From: Fibrobacter sp.
Lineage (GTDB): Bacteria > Fibrobacterota > Fibrobacteria > Fibrobacterales > Fibrobacteraceae
Length of the DNA: 64,000 nucleotides
NCBI GenBank assembly: GCA_017615055.1
Contig: JAGAAW010000088.1
Span: 1 to 64,000, forward strand
Direction of reading: 5' to 3'
Shown here: positions 34,609 through 43,224 of the stretch, one piece after another
Layout of the letters: the number at the start of each line of letters is the position of its first letter
Position numbering within the stretch: position 1 is the first letter of the stretch
The notes under the pieces: generated by a model
Databases searched by the model: none
The model's input: only the letters and a program-made list of their open reading frames with translations
Told to the model about the DNA's origin: nothing
Made by a program: the position numbers and the translations under genes

Positions 34609-36036
34609 GTGGCATCCTTCTCAATCGCGTATCATGAATCCATAAGAAAGTCGCCCCGCTCGGCGGGGGATCCCGTGACGCTGCATTGGGAACAGCGGAT
34701 GCCCTCTGACAAGAGTTTTGCGGGGGCCAAGCGCTATTCTGTTTCCAAGAACCACGCGAAGGCGCTGGATGGCGACCTGTTTTCGCTGGTGGGCGAGCCC
34801 TCCTCGATGCTCAACCGCGTGTTTTCACAACTCAAGAACGACGTGTGTGCCGATGGCCTGCGTTCCATCGGGGTGTACGCTCTTCTGCAGGGCCAGCGCA
34901 TTCCCGACGGACTCTACTATTTTGACTCTGCGTCAGACGAGCTGGTGGAATTGCCTGCCGAAAATGCGAAGGCGCGGCGCTCGAATATCGAGAACCTGAA
35001 GGCGGCTTTCCCGCCGAACGAGATTATGCAGGTGGCGGGCATCACCCTTTTCTTTACGGGTATCCTCGACCGCGTTGTCTGGCGGTACAAGGAATCTGCC
35101 TACAGGGAGTTGCAACTGGATGCGGGCAGTTATGCCGGGCTTGTCGCCATCCTCGCGAAGTCGCTCGGGGGCATCGCCATTCCGTTTAGTGCGTTCGTGG
35201 ACGACGACGTCGCGGTGGCGCTCTCGCTTTCGCCCTCCGAAGTCCCGCTTGCCGCCCTCAGCATAATGCCCAAGGCGCTCAAGAAGTACGAGACCGTATC
35301 TGAATTTGCCTATAGCAACCGCGGGGAGATGCACCCGGTATCTCCGGAGGCGGAGAACCGCTATATGGCACGGTTCATGCTCCAGAACCGCGTGGAATGC
35401 ATTACCGACCTTTCTCGCTGCATGAAGGTTTGTCGCGTGGTAGCGAGCCCGTTCAAGGGCGAGGAATTCCCGCTTACGCCGCTCAAGTTCCCGAACGAGT
35501 ACTTTTTCCGCGAGTACGAGTTCCTCGGACCCGGCGCGGTGAGTTTCCGCAGTTTCAAGCCCTGGAAGGCTTCCCTCGATGACTTTTCTACGGTGCTTCG
35601 CTGGATGGAAATTTGCAACCTGAACGCATTTGGCGCGGGCCTCCTGAAAATCTGGGTGCTTTCGTTTGACGTGCAGTTAGTTTATTCGGGATTGTACCGT
35701 TACCTGCCCGTAAAGAAGTCACTCTTCTTGCAGACAAACTTCAGTGACCGCGAAAAGTTTGCACGCGTGCACCTGTGCGGCGAATCCGTAGAGAACGTCT
35801 CGTTCGCGGTTATCTTTACGGCAGACCTCGAGGAGGCGGGCAACATGCTGGGTGAACGCGCCTACCGCTACCTGAACATGAACGCAGGCTACGTTGCCGA
35901 AATCCTGCGCGAATCTGCCCGCGGCCTCGGGAAGTTCGCCCGCCGCGAGCCGTTCTACTGCGAGGCGGAACTCAAGAAGGCTCTCCGCCTGCCCGAGGAC
36001 GAAAGTATCCTCTCTGAAGTGCTCGTAGGCCGGTAA
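34609..36036 (+). CDS. Tandem SagB-type nitroreductase-family oxidoreductase
   Basis: About 475 residues with two nitroreductase/SagB (ThcOx) halves. Near the N-terminus SIAYHESIRKSP is the usual SagB opening. Half one has WRYKESAYRELQLDAGSYAG and PFSAFVDDDVAVALSLSP; half two has MLGERAYRYLNMNAGYVAE and ends LKKALRLPEDESILSE. SagB proteins are FMN dehydrogenases that oxidise azolines in modified peptides, but the family also has stand-alone members of unknown role. No YcaO or precursor peptide gene is nearby. Start: GTG at 34609 (chosen) or TTG at 34603. Confidence 0.75.
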   Translation: MASFSIAYHESIRKSPRSAGDPVTLHWEQRMPSDKSFAGAKRYSVSKNHAKALDGDLFSLVGEPSSMLNRVFSQLKNDVCADGLRSIGVYALLQGQRIPDGLYYFDSASDELVELPAENAKARRSNIENLKAAFPPNEIMQVAGITLFFTGILDRVVWRYKESAYRELQLDAGSYAGLVAILAKSLGGIAIPFSAFVDDDVAVALSLSPSEVPLAALSIMPKALKKYETVSEFAYSNRGEMHPVSPEAENRYMARFMLQNRVECITDLSRCMKVCRVVASPFKGEEFPLTPLKFPNEYFFREYEFLGPGAVSFRSFKPWKASLDDFSTVLRWMEICNLNAFGAGLLKIWVLSFDVQLVYSGLYRYLPVKKSLFLQTNFSDREKFARVHLCGESVENVSFAVIFTADLEEAGNMLGERAYRYLNMNAGYVAEILRESARGLGKFARREPFYCEAELKKALRLPEDESILSEVLVGR

Positions 36037-36153
36037 TCTGCGTTTTTGATTGCTTTTTGTTACGTTTTCGTAGCATTTTCTGTTAAGAAAAGTTCACTAA
36101 CGCAACTTTTAAGTTATATTACCTGTGTAAAACAGTGCTTTTAGGAGTGAATC

Positions 36154-37194
36154 GTGAAACTCTCGCGTAATATATTTGCTATGGGTGGTATGGCCCTGAT
36201 CCTACTCGGATGTTCTTCGAAGGAAGTCGTACAGCAGACTCCGCCGCCCCCTCCGCCACCGCAGGTGCCGGTATCCCATGAACTAGAACTGTTTACCTGC
36301 CCCGAGGGTAACCTCCGCGGTTCGGGCCTTGCTGGCGATTACGACCACGCTCTCGAGAACGCGGTGAACCAGATTGCCATCCAGATCCAGAGTTCGGTCA
36401 CGTCGGTTAGCAAGGCGCAGGTCGGTTCTGACGTGAATGCCGAAGGCCAGGAGAGCGTGACATCCTCGTACGAGCGTACCTCGCAGGTTTCCGCTACCAT
36501 AAGGAATCGCCAGGATGTGCGCGTGCTGGAGACTGTTGCCCGCGAAGGCGTTGTCGGTGTGGTGGCCTGCATGGCGAAAACCGATGCGGCTAAGCCCTAC
36601 CGCGAGGATTACCAGAGTGCCCGCGATGCGCTGGTGTCTTCGATGGCAGTACTTGAGATGACGAACCACCCGCTCGAGAAGTTCGCGAACTACGACAAGA
36701 TGACTGCCGCTTATTCCCGCTACAGGGAATCCGCCCTGGTACTGCAGTCCCTCGGGGTTGCCGACAACCAGGCGGAGATTGAGGAAAACTACAAGAAGGC
36801 TCAGGAAGGCTACAAGGAATTCAAGAGCCGCTACCACATCTACTTTGAAGGCGTGCTCGAGGCCGAGGAAGGTGCGAAGATTTTCCAGGAACTCTCCAAG
36901 AAGGTATTCCTGCAGACGGTGCTGGATTCCGCCTGCGAAATCGGGCTCGTGCTGAGCCTTGAACTTTCGGACCCGAAGTGCAAGGAAGGCGGACTTGGCG
37001 TTACCTGCACCGAGGTGGTGGCCCTGAACGGCAGCTCCTGCAAGGGCGAAACGTACTTTACCCTCGGGGCAACCCTCAAGGGCGTTGGCCGCTTTGACGA
37101 AGAAGAGGCCAAGCAGAAGCTGGTAAACAGCATTGAGAAGGCTGACCTGCTTGCTGACTGGTGGAAGGAACTTGATCGCTGGATAGTGAAGTGA
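36154..37194 (+). CDS. LPP20-like lipoprotein
   Basis: 346 residues from a GTG with AGGAG upstream. Lipobox LILLGC is followed by a proline run and an LPP20-type domain (SGLAGDYDHALENAVNQIAIQIQSSVTS ... VLETVAREGVVGVVACM, shown in parts), which occurs in FlgP and other outer-membrane lipoproteins. The second half is helical (YKKAQEGYKEFKSRYHIYFEG), then a small disulfide-rich beta part with several cysteines. First gene of a four-gene operon to 41335; a TATATT box near 36114 and about 35 nt of leader precede it. Confidence 0.75.
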   Translation: MKLSRNIFAMGGMALILLGCSSKEVVQQTPPPPPPPQVPVSHELELFTCPEGNLRGSGLAGDYDHALENAVNQIAIQIQSSVTSVSKAQVGSDVNAEGQESVTSSYERTSQVSATIRNRQDVRVLETVAREGVVGVVACMAKTDAAKPYREDYQSARDALVSSMAVLEMTNHPLEKFANYDKMTAAYSRYRESALVLQSLGVADNQAEIEENYKKAQEGYKEFKSRYHIYFEGVLEAEEGAKIFQELSKKVFLQTVLDSACEIGLVLSLELSDPKCKEGGLGVTCTEVVALNGSSCKGETYFTLGATLKGVGRFDEEEAKQKLVNSIEKADLLADWWKELDRWIVK

Positions 37195-37246
37195 TGATTT
37201 GACGTGGCGAGATATTTATAGTTGTAAGATTGCAAAGGAAAAGCTT

Positions 37247-38776
37247 ATGGTGCTTTTGAAAACTCTTAAGAAATGTATGGCGGTATTTGCTCTGTTTGCA
37301 ATCCCGGCATCTGCGACATACGTGGCTGTACTAGAAACGATTTCTCCGAAAGACGTGCTTTCGCTGGAGGAAAAGCAGTACCTGACCGATGTGCTCCGTT
37401 CCGAGGCGGTAAAGGCCCTCCCTGCCGAGATGAACTTTACCATCATGACGCGCGATAACATTCAGATGATGCTCCCGCCGGGCAAGGGAATTGAGGAATG
37501 CGAGGGCAGTTGCCTTGTTGAAACGGGCAAGAACATTGCCGCAGACTACATTGCGCAGGGCCGCGTGGGGCGCTTCGGTGCAAACCTCACCATTACGGTT
37601 GAACTGTACGAAACTGCAGGCAACAAGCTCATGGGGTCGTTTACGGCGAAGAGTTCCGATATTGAAAACCTGGAAATTGAAATCCGTAAGCAGGCTAAGT
37701 CTCTGTTTATGAAAGTACGTGGCACTGCGTTTAATCAGCCCGCGTATGCTACAGGTATTTCTTCGGGCCCGCAGACGGTTGCCCTCAAGATTCAAACCGT
37801 TCCGATGGGGGCGACAATCGTGATAGATGGTAGGCCCACGAAGTGTACGAGTACGCCCTGTACCATTCAGATAGTAGATGGGGAACACCGTGTGCTTGCT
37901 GTTCGCGATGATTATAAGGATAGGGATTCTGTCATTTATGTGGAAGGCCCTGAGACGGAACTGATGCTGACGCTGGACCCGAATTTTGGACAGTTGAATA
38001 TTGAACCGAAGTTCAGCGAAAATATCGGGGCGGATAAACCGATTGTTGTCGAAGTGGATGGAAAGACTAGTCGCAATGATGTTGCTTACAAGAAGGGTAT
38101 AAATAACCTTCCTCCGGGAGCACATTCCGTGGTGGTCTCGCACCCGTGCTTTGAACCCGCAACTTTCAATGTAGGCATTGTGGTCGGGAAAACAGAAAAG
38201 TTTGAACAGGAACTTAAGCGGGGCAAGGGCTGGATTACGTTGAAGGCTGTGCAAAACGGGGCCGAGCAGAAAGCCCCTGTATGGATTGATGGTGTAAAGA
38301 CAGGGGAAACTCCATTCGTGAAGGAAATACCGCTTTGCTCCAAAATAGAGGTGGGCGAGGGCGAATTCAAGGGTGAAGTGGATGTTGAACTCAAGGTGGG
38401 TGCCAACGTCGAGGTTACGCACGAACTTGTAAAGGTAGAACCGCCTAAGCCTGAGGTTGCAGATGCGAATCAGGCACAGGCAAGTGCTGCTGCAACTGCC
38501 GCTATGGATGCTTCGCAGGAAAAGGGGATGAGTATCGCGAAACCTATTGGCATTGGACTTGCCGTTCTCGGTGCTGCTGCTGCCGGAGTGGGCCTGTACG
38601 AAAATACTGTGGTTAAGGATGAACGTAAGGCTTATGATGAAGCCCAATTCAACAGTGCTTCGGAAGCCGATGACCAGTGGGATAAGATTCAGTCGGCAAA
38701 GCTGAAGCGCAATGTGCTCTATGGTGTTGGTGCTGGCCTTTTTGCCATCGGAGTTACCGTATTCTTTGTCTTCTAG
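37247..38776 (+). CDS. CsgG/LpoB-like and PEGA-domain envelope protein with membrane hairpin
   Basis: 509 residues from the ATG at 37247 with an AAGGAAA site. A signal peptide is followed by a CsgG/FlgO-like alpha/beta domain (MNFTIMTRDNIQMML ... ADYIAQGRVGRFG), two PEGA-type beta domains (IQTVPMGATIVIDGRPTKC with a CTSTPC loop, then WITLKAVQNGAEQKAPVWIDG), an alanine-rich linker and two membrane helices around a charged loop, ending VFFVF. It shares this layout with 4937-6517. Operonic with the LPP20 lipoprotein, a pairing also seen for FlgO/FlgP. Confidence 0.7.
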   Translation: MVLLKTLKKCMAVFALFAIPASATYVAVLETISPKDVLSLEEKQYLTDVLRSEAVKALPAEMNFTIMTRDNIQMMLPPGKGIEECEGSCLVETGKNIAADYIAQGRVGRFGANLTITVELYETAGNKLMGSFTAKSSDIENLEIEIRKQAKSLFMKVRGTAFNQPAYATGISSGPQTVALKIQTVPMGATIVIDGRPTKCTSTPCTIQIVDGEHRVLAVRDDYKDRDSVIYVEGPETELMLTLDPNFGQLNIEPKFSENIGADKPIVVEVDGKTSRNDVAYKKGINNLPPGAHSVVVSHPCFEPATFNVGIVVGKTEKFEQELKRGKGWITLKAVQNGAEQKAPVWIDGVKTGETPFVKEIPLCSKIEVGEGEFKGEVDVELKVGANVEVTHELVKVEPPKPEVADANQAQASAAATAAMDASQEKGMSIAKPIGIGLAVLGAAAAGVGLYENTVVKDERKAYDEAQFNSASEADDQWDKIQSAKLKRNVLYGVGAGLFAIGVTVFFVF

Positions 38777-38792
38777 GATTGTCGGGGTGTGT

Positions 38793-39716
38793 ATGAAACT
38801 TGATAACTATGTAAAGTATGCATTTCTCATCACGATGCTCCTTTTGTGCTGTTGTGCCGATGATGGCGTGCGGGATAATCCGACGGACCCTATGGCGAGT
38901 AACTATGTTGCGTCCATAGAACCTTCTGACGATGATACTGGGAGTGATAGCGGCGATGACGCATCAAGCCCCTCCAGCACTAATTCGGGTAAAACTAGTA
39001 GTTCTGGAAAGTCTACTCCGGCCAGTTCTTCTTCAAAAGCATCTTCGAGTAGTATTGTGATTAATATAGAAGTTGTTCCACCTTGCAATGTGGATGGAGA
39101 GGATAACTGCGAGTATGGTGAATTAACGGATTCGCGTGATGGTGCCGTATACAAGACGGTTGTTATCGGGGAGCAAAGGTGGATGGCGGAGAATCTTGAC
39201 TATATAGAACCCGGTAGTGAAAAACTTTCCATATATGGGCGTGCTTATACATGGGCAATGGCGATGGATAGCCTCGGAAAATGGTCTGAAAATAGTAAGG
39301 GCTGCGGTCAAGGGATGAATTGCTCTCCCGAATACCCTGTTCGTGGAGTTTGTCCTGAAGGTTGGTTCCTGCCTGATTCCGTTGCGTGGGCAACGCTTCT
39401 TTATTCTGTTGGAGGGCCTTCGGTCGCAGGAAAAAATCTGAAACGGACTGCTGCTAATAGCTATGGCTTTTCTGCGGAACTTGCGGGGATGGTGAACTTT
39501 TATGGTGAGATTGTCAATGCAGGAACGCAGGCGATATTTTGGAGCTCAAGCGATGCAAAATATTATGCATCTCGCATCGTGATGACTTCAACTGATGATA
39601 AGTCGCCGCTTCGCGGAGATAGTGATAAAGATAACCTGTTGCCGATTCGGTGCTTTCAGGATGCCTCTACGCCTGCCGAAGATGATTCTTCGCCGACAGA
39701 GTCTGGTGAGGAATGA
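38793..39716 (+). CDS. FISUMP-domain lipoprotein (Fibrobacter major paralogous domain)
   Basis: 307 residues from the ATG at 38793. Lipobox in LLLCCCADDG, a conserved RDNPTDPMASNYV segment, a serine-rich linker (about 40-90) and one Fib_succ_major domain (TIGR02145): CNVDGEDNCEYGELTDSRDG, YKTVVIGEQRWMAENLDY, GVCPEGWFLPDSVAW, SYGFSAELAG and WSSSDAKYYASRIVM. The domain is a C-type-lectin-like/FGE-like fold of unknown ligand and is multicopy in Fibrobacter. The 3-prime 650 bp is repeated in the next gene. Confidence 0.88.
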   Translation: MKLDNYVKYAFLITMLLLCCCADDGVRDNPTDPMASNYVASIEPSDDDTGSDSGDDASSPSSTNSGKTSSSGKSTPASSSSKASSSSIVINIEVVPPCNVDGEDNCEYGELTDSRDGAVYKTVVIGEQRWMAENLDYIEPGSEKLSIYGRAYTWAMAMDSLGKWSENSKGCGQGMNCSPEYPVRGVCPEGWFLPDSVAWATLLYSVGGPSVAGKNLKRTAANSYGFSAELAGMVNFYGEIVNAGTQAIFWSSSDAKYYASRIVMTSTDDKSPLRGDSDKDNLLPIRCFQDASTPAEDDSSPTESGEE

Positions 39717-39719
39717 TTT
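39064..39719 (+). repeat. Direct repeat, copy 1 (FISUMP module and stop)
   Basis: Begins ATATAGAAGTTGTTCC and runs through the stop codon plus TTT. Matches 40686-41338 with a 3-bp net length difference. Confidence 0.85.
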
Positions 39720-39739
39720 CTTGTTGCGAGGATATGCTT

Positions 39740-41335
39740 ATGCTCGGTAGACGGCTTTTGTTTTGTGTAGCGCTTGCTGTAACGGTATTGCTGTATGCCT
39801 GTGCCGATGATGGTGAACGCGACAACCCGACCGACCCGATGGCCAGTAACTATGTAGTTCCAGGCGATTCGTCAGATGTAACGGGTGAAGATAACCAGTC
39901 CAAAGCAGGTGACGAAAGCCTTAGTTCAAGTAGCAAAAAAACAGGGAGCAGTTCCTCAAAGGTTGTTTCATCGAGCGGCATGGTGCGTATTGGCGGATGT
40001 AATCGCGATGGCAAGGATTCTTGTGAGTATGGTACGCTTGTCGACTCACGTGATGGTAATACATACAAAACCGTTCGCATTGGTACGCAAAACTGGATGG
40101 CGGAGAACCTGAATTATGAGCCGCCAGAGATGTACTATGAGGGTTATGTGAGCTACTGTTACGAGGATTCTGCCGATAGCTGTAAAAAATATGGAAGGCT
40201 ATATACGTGGAAAGCTGCTATGTATGGGTCTTGTTTTGAAGATTCAGATGATGAATATTGCAAACCGAAATATCCTGCGAAGGGCTTGTGCCCGAAAGGC
40301 TGGCATATTCCGACAAAGGCAGAATGGGATATTTTGCTCAAATTTGTTGGGGGAGAGGTTACTGCGGGGTTGCTTCTCAAAGCGAATGAAGGCTGGAAAA
40401 ACAATACCGGCATGAATGCCTATGGTTTTTCTGTGATACCAGCAGGATTAAGAACGAAATCTGGAGCCTTTAGTGATCCGGGTCTTTCTGCTAGTTTTTG
40501 GACATCTACTGAAAATACATTCAACCAGGCGTATAGTATATATTTTACTTACTATAGTGAAAGTGCCGAAATGGATGGTTTGAAATTCAAATCTAATGCG
40601 TATAGTGCCCGTTGTATAGAAGATGTTGGTGACGTTTCCTCTTCAAGCACATCGTCGGAATCAAGTAGTTCTTCGGTTGCAATTGATATAGAAGTTGTTC
40701 CGCCCTGTAATGTGGATGGGGAGGATAACTGCGAGTATGGTAAATTAACGGATTCGCGTGATGGTGCTGTATACAAGACAGTTGTTATCGGTGAGCAAAG
40801 GTGGATGGCAGAGAATCTTGACTATGCAGAATCCGGTAGTCAAAAGCTTTCCGTATATGGGCGTGCTTATACATGGGCAATGGCGATGGACAGCGTGGGA
40901 CGGTATTCTGAAGAAGGCTTGGGGTGTGGAGCGGGAGGTGCTTGCAGGGTTGGCGTTGTACGCGGAATTTGCCCTGAAGGCTGGCTTCTGCCGGATTCTG
41001 TTGCCTGGGCGAAGCTTGTTTATTCTGTTGGAGGACCTTCGGTCGCAGGAAAAAATCTGAAACGGAATGCTGCTAATAGCTATGGTTTTTCTGCGGAACT
41101 TGCGGGGACGGTGAACTTTCGTGGTGAGATTGTCAATGCGGGAACGCAAGCGTCATTTTGGGGTTCAAGCGATGTAAAGTATAATGCATATCGCCTCGGG
41201 TTGAGTTCATCCGATGATAAGGTGCCGCTTCAAGCGAATAGTGATAAAGAGAACCTGTTGCCGGTTCGGTGTTTTCAGGATGCCTCTACGCCTGCCGAAA
41301 ATGATTCTTCGCCGACAGAGTCTGGCGAGGAATGA
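39740..41335 (+). CDS. Double FISUMP-domain lipoprotein
   Basis: 531 residues from the ATG at 39740, which has GAGG 8 nt upstream; a further ATG at 39713 overlaps the previous stop and is less likely. Lipobox in AVTVLLYAC, the same RDNPTDPMASNYV segment, a serine-rich linker, then two FISUMP domains. The first (about 90-295) has WMAENLNY, GLCPKGWHIPTKAEWD and TSTENT; the second (about 320-520) is nearly identical to the domain of the preceding gene. The linker and domain copy suggest recent duplication and fusion. Confidence 0.88.
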   Translation: MLGRRLLFCVALAVTVLLYACADDGERDNPTDPMASNYVVPGDSSDVTGEDNQSKAGDESLSSSSKKTGSSSSKVVSSSGMVRIGGCNRDGKDSCEYGTLVDSRDGNTYKTVRIGTQNWMAENLNYEPPEMYYEGYVSYCYEDSADSCKKYGRLYTWKAAMYGSCFEDSDDEYCKPKYPAKGLCPKGWHIPTKAEWDILLKFVGGEVTAGLLLKANEGWKNNTGMNAYGFSVIPAGLRTKSGAFSDPGLSASFWTSTENTFNQAYSIYFTYYSESAEMDGLKFKSNAYSARCIEDVGDVSSSSTSSESSSSSVAIDIEVVPPCNVDGEDNCEYGKLTDSRDGAVYKTVVIGEQRWMAENLDYAESGSQKLSVYGRAYTWAMAMDSVGRYSEEGLGCGAGGACRVGVVRGICPEGWLLPDSVAWAKLVYSVGGPSVAGKNLKRNAANSYGFSAELAGTVNFRGEIVNAGTQASFWGSSDVKYNAYRLGLSSSDDKVPLQANSDKENLLPVRCFQDASTPAENDSSPTESGEE

Positions 41336-41338
41336 TTT
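40686..41338 (+). repeat. Direct repeat, copy 2 (FISUMP module and stop)
   Basis: Second copy of 39064-39719, including the stop codon context. Differences are spread across the copy and cluster around the variable surface segment near 40895-40970. Confidence 0.85.
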
Positions 41339-41507
41339 ATCCCCTCCATTTTCCCCCTCCAATAGCCCCTGTTTCCGGCCTTGCCGGTTGCCTAAAGACA
41401 AAAAATTTTCTCTATTTGGTGCGTCCTGACGTTCGTGGACCCGATTTCGGCTAAAATGAGCAGATTTCGGGGCCGTATACGAACGCCGTTTATTATACGA
41501 GGTCTAT

Positions 41508-41954
41508 TTGGTAACTGGCAAGTTGGATTCGCTAATCGCCGAGGCATGCAAGGCCGCAGGCGTCACGTTGGTGGAACAGGATATGTTCCGTGCGGGCAAG
41601 CGCAAGACGCTCCGCCTTTATATCGACAAGCCCGAAGGCGTCACGATTGACGACTGCTCTAACGTGAGCCGTCACCTTTCCGATGCCCTCGACCTGGATC
41701 CGGAGATTATCGAGGGGGCTTACACGCTCGAAGTTTCGTCCCCCGGGTTGGACCGCCCCTTGAAGTCGGTCGCAGATTTTACCCGCAACATTGGTCGCTT
41801 TTTGCGGGTCACGCGCAGCACTGGCAAGCCCGTTACGGGCAAGCTCAAGGCAGCAGACGAAGAAAGTTTGACGCTCACCCTCAAGGGTAACGCGGGCGAC
41901 GTGGTCGTTCCCCGCTCCGAGGTGCTTGTGGCGAAAGTGGATGTACAAATATAA
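41508..41954 (+). CDS. rimP: Ribosome maturation factor
   Basis: 148 residues starting with TTG (GAGG 5 nt upstream). The family core is visible in LRLYIDKPEGVTIDDCSNVSR and YTLEVSSPGLDRPLKS, followed by an SH3-like C-terminus (GRFLRVTRSTGKPVTGKLKAAD, in part). RimP aids 30S subunit assembly. First gene of rimP-nusA-infB-rbfA-truB-ribF, the usual order. Confidence 0.94.
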   Translation: MVTGKLDSLIAEACKAAGVTLVEQDMFRAGKRKTLRLYIDKPEGVTIDDCSNVSRHLSDALDLDPEIIEGAYTLEVSSPGLDRPLKSVADFTRNIGRFLRVTRSTGKPVTGKLKAADEESLTLTLKGNAGDVVVPRSEVLVAKVDVQI

Positions 41955-41968
41955 TAGGAAGGTCTAAA

Positions 41969-43186
41969 ATGGCTAAAAAGAACGAACCCAAGGTTAATCT
42001 GGTTGAAGTGCTCAAGGAAGTGATGGACGCCAAGAACATGGACGACTCCGTCATCGAGGGCGCCCTCAAGCAGGCCCTGATTTCTGCCGCACGCAAGTAC
42101 CTGCACATCGACAAGAAGATTGAAGTGGATATCGATAAGGAAACGAACGAGATCCACGTGTTCCTCCGCGTCGAAGTGGTGGACGACTACCCGGACTACG
42201 ACCCGAACATGACCGCCGAGGAAGTCGAGGAGATGGACGAAGGCTACATGCTCGTCGCCGAGGCGCAGGAATACAACGAGGACGCCCAGCCGGGTGACTT
42301 CCTCGAAATGGAAGTTCCGACCACCTCCTTCGGTCGCCAGGCCATCCAGACCGCCAAGCAGCTTTTGACCCAGCAGATCCGCGATGCCGAACGCATGAAG
42401 ATCATGAACACCTACAAGGACCGCATCGGTTCCATGATCAGCGGCGAAGTGCTCCGCCTCGAAGGCCGCAACGTGATCGTTTCCCTGGGCAAGCAGACCG
42501 AAGCCATGATTCCGCCCCGCGAACAGATTGGTCACGAACGCCTGGTGCAGGGCCAGTCCGTGAAGGCTGTCATCGCCCGCGTGGAAGAATCCGCGAAGAA
42601 CGGTGCACAGGTGGTGCTTTCTCGCGCAAGTGGCGAATTCCTCAAGGAACTCTTCCGCCAGGAAGTTCCCGAGATTTACGAAGGCTCCGTGGAAATCAAG
42701 GGCGTTGCCCGCGAACCGGGTTACCGCGCAAAGATTGCCGTGTACTCCCGCGACGAGAAGATTGACCCGGTGGGCGCATGCGTCGGTATGAAGGGTGCCC
42801 GCGTGCAGACGATTGTCCGCGAACTCGGCAACGAACGCATCGACATCGTGCAGTGGAATCCGGATATCCAGACTTTCATCACCCGTGCGCTTTCTCCGGC
42901 GAACGTCGTGATGCTTAACGAAGTGCAGGGCACTTCGCGCGTGGTGGTGGTCATTAATGACGACAACCTCGCACAGGCGATTGGCAAGAACGGCCAGAAC
43001 GTGAAGCTTGCCTCCCAGCTCGTGGAACGCGACCTTGACGTGTTTGGCGAGAAGGAATGGTCCGAGAAGGACGCCGATGCTAAGGCCCAGGTCTTGGCTC
43101 CGCGTGCTCACGAACTCCGCCACAGTGCAGTAAGCAAGGCTGAATCCCTCTTTGCTAATGCAGAAAAACAGGGAGAAGAAGGCTAG
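41969..43186 (+). CDS. nusA: Transcription elongation/termination factor
   Basis: 405 residues: N-terminal RNA-polymerase-binding domain (about 1-130), S1 domain (about 135-200, YKDRIGSMISGEVLRLEGRN), then two KH domains (VGACVGMKGARVQTIVREL and IGKNGQNVKLASQL). There are no C-terminal acidic repeats, as in many non-proteobacteria. NusA binds RNA polymerase and nascent RNA and modulates pausing, termination and antitermination. AGGAAGG precedes the ATG. Confidence 0.97.
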   Translation: MAKKNEPKVNLVEVLKEVMDAKNMDDSVIEGALKQALISAARKYLHIDKKIEVDIDKETNEIHVFLRVEVVDDYPDYDPNMTAEEVEEMDEGYMLVAEAQEYNEDAQPGDFLEMEVPTTSFGRQAIQTAKQLLTQQIRDAERMKIMNTYKDRIGSMISGEVLRLEGRNVIVSLGKQTEAMIPPREQIGHERLVQGQSVKAVIARVEESAKNGAQVVLSRASGEFLKELFRQEVPEIYEGSVEIKGVAREPGYRAKIAVYSRDEKIDPVGACVGMKGARVQTIVRELGNERIDIVQWNPDIQTFITRALSPANVVMLNEVQGTSRVVVVINDDNLAQAIGKNGQNVKLASQLVERDLDVFGEKEWSEKDADAKAQVLAPRAHELRHSAVSKAESLFANAEKQGEEG

Positions 43187-43224
43187 TCTCCTCCACTAAA
43201 CGGGATCAATAAACAGGCTAATTA

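Noticed and set aside
34609-36036. RiPP (azole-modified peptide) gene cluster
   Set aside because: Only the SagB-type gene is present; neighbours are a cellulase and an LPP20 lipoprotein, with no YcaO, cyclase or small precursor gene.
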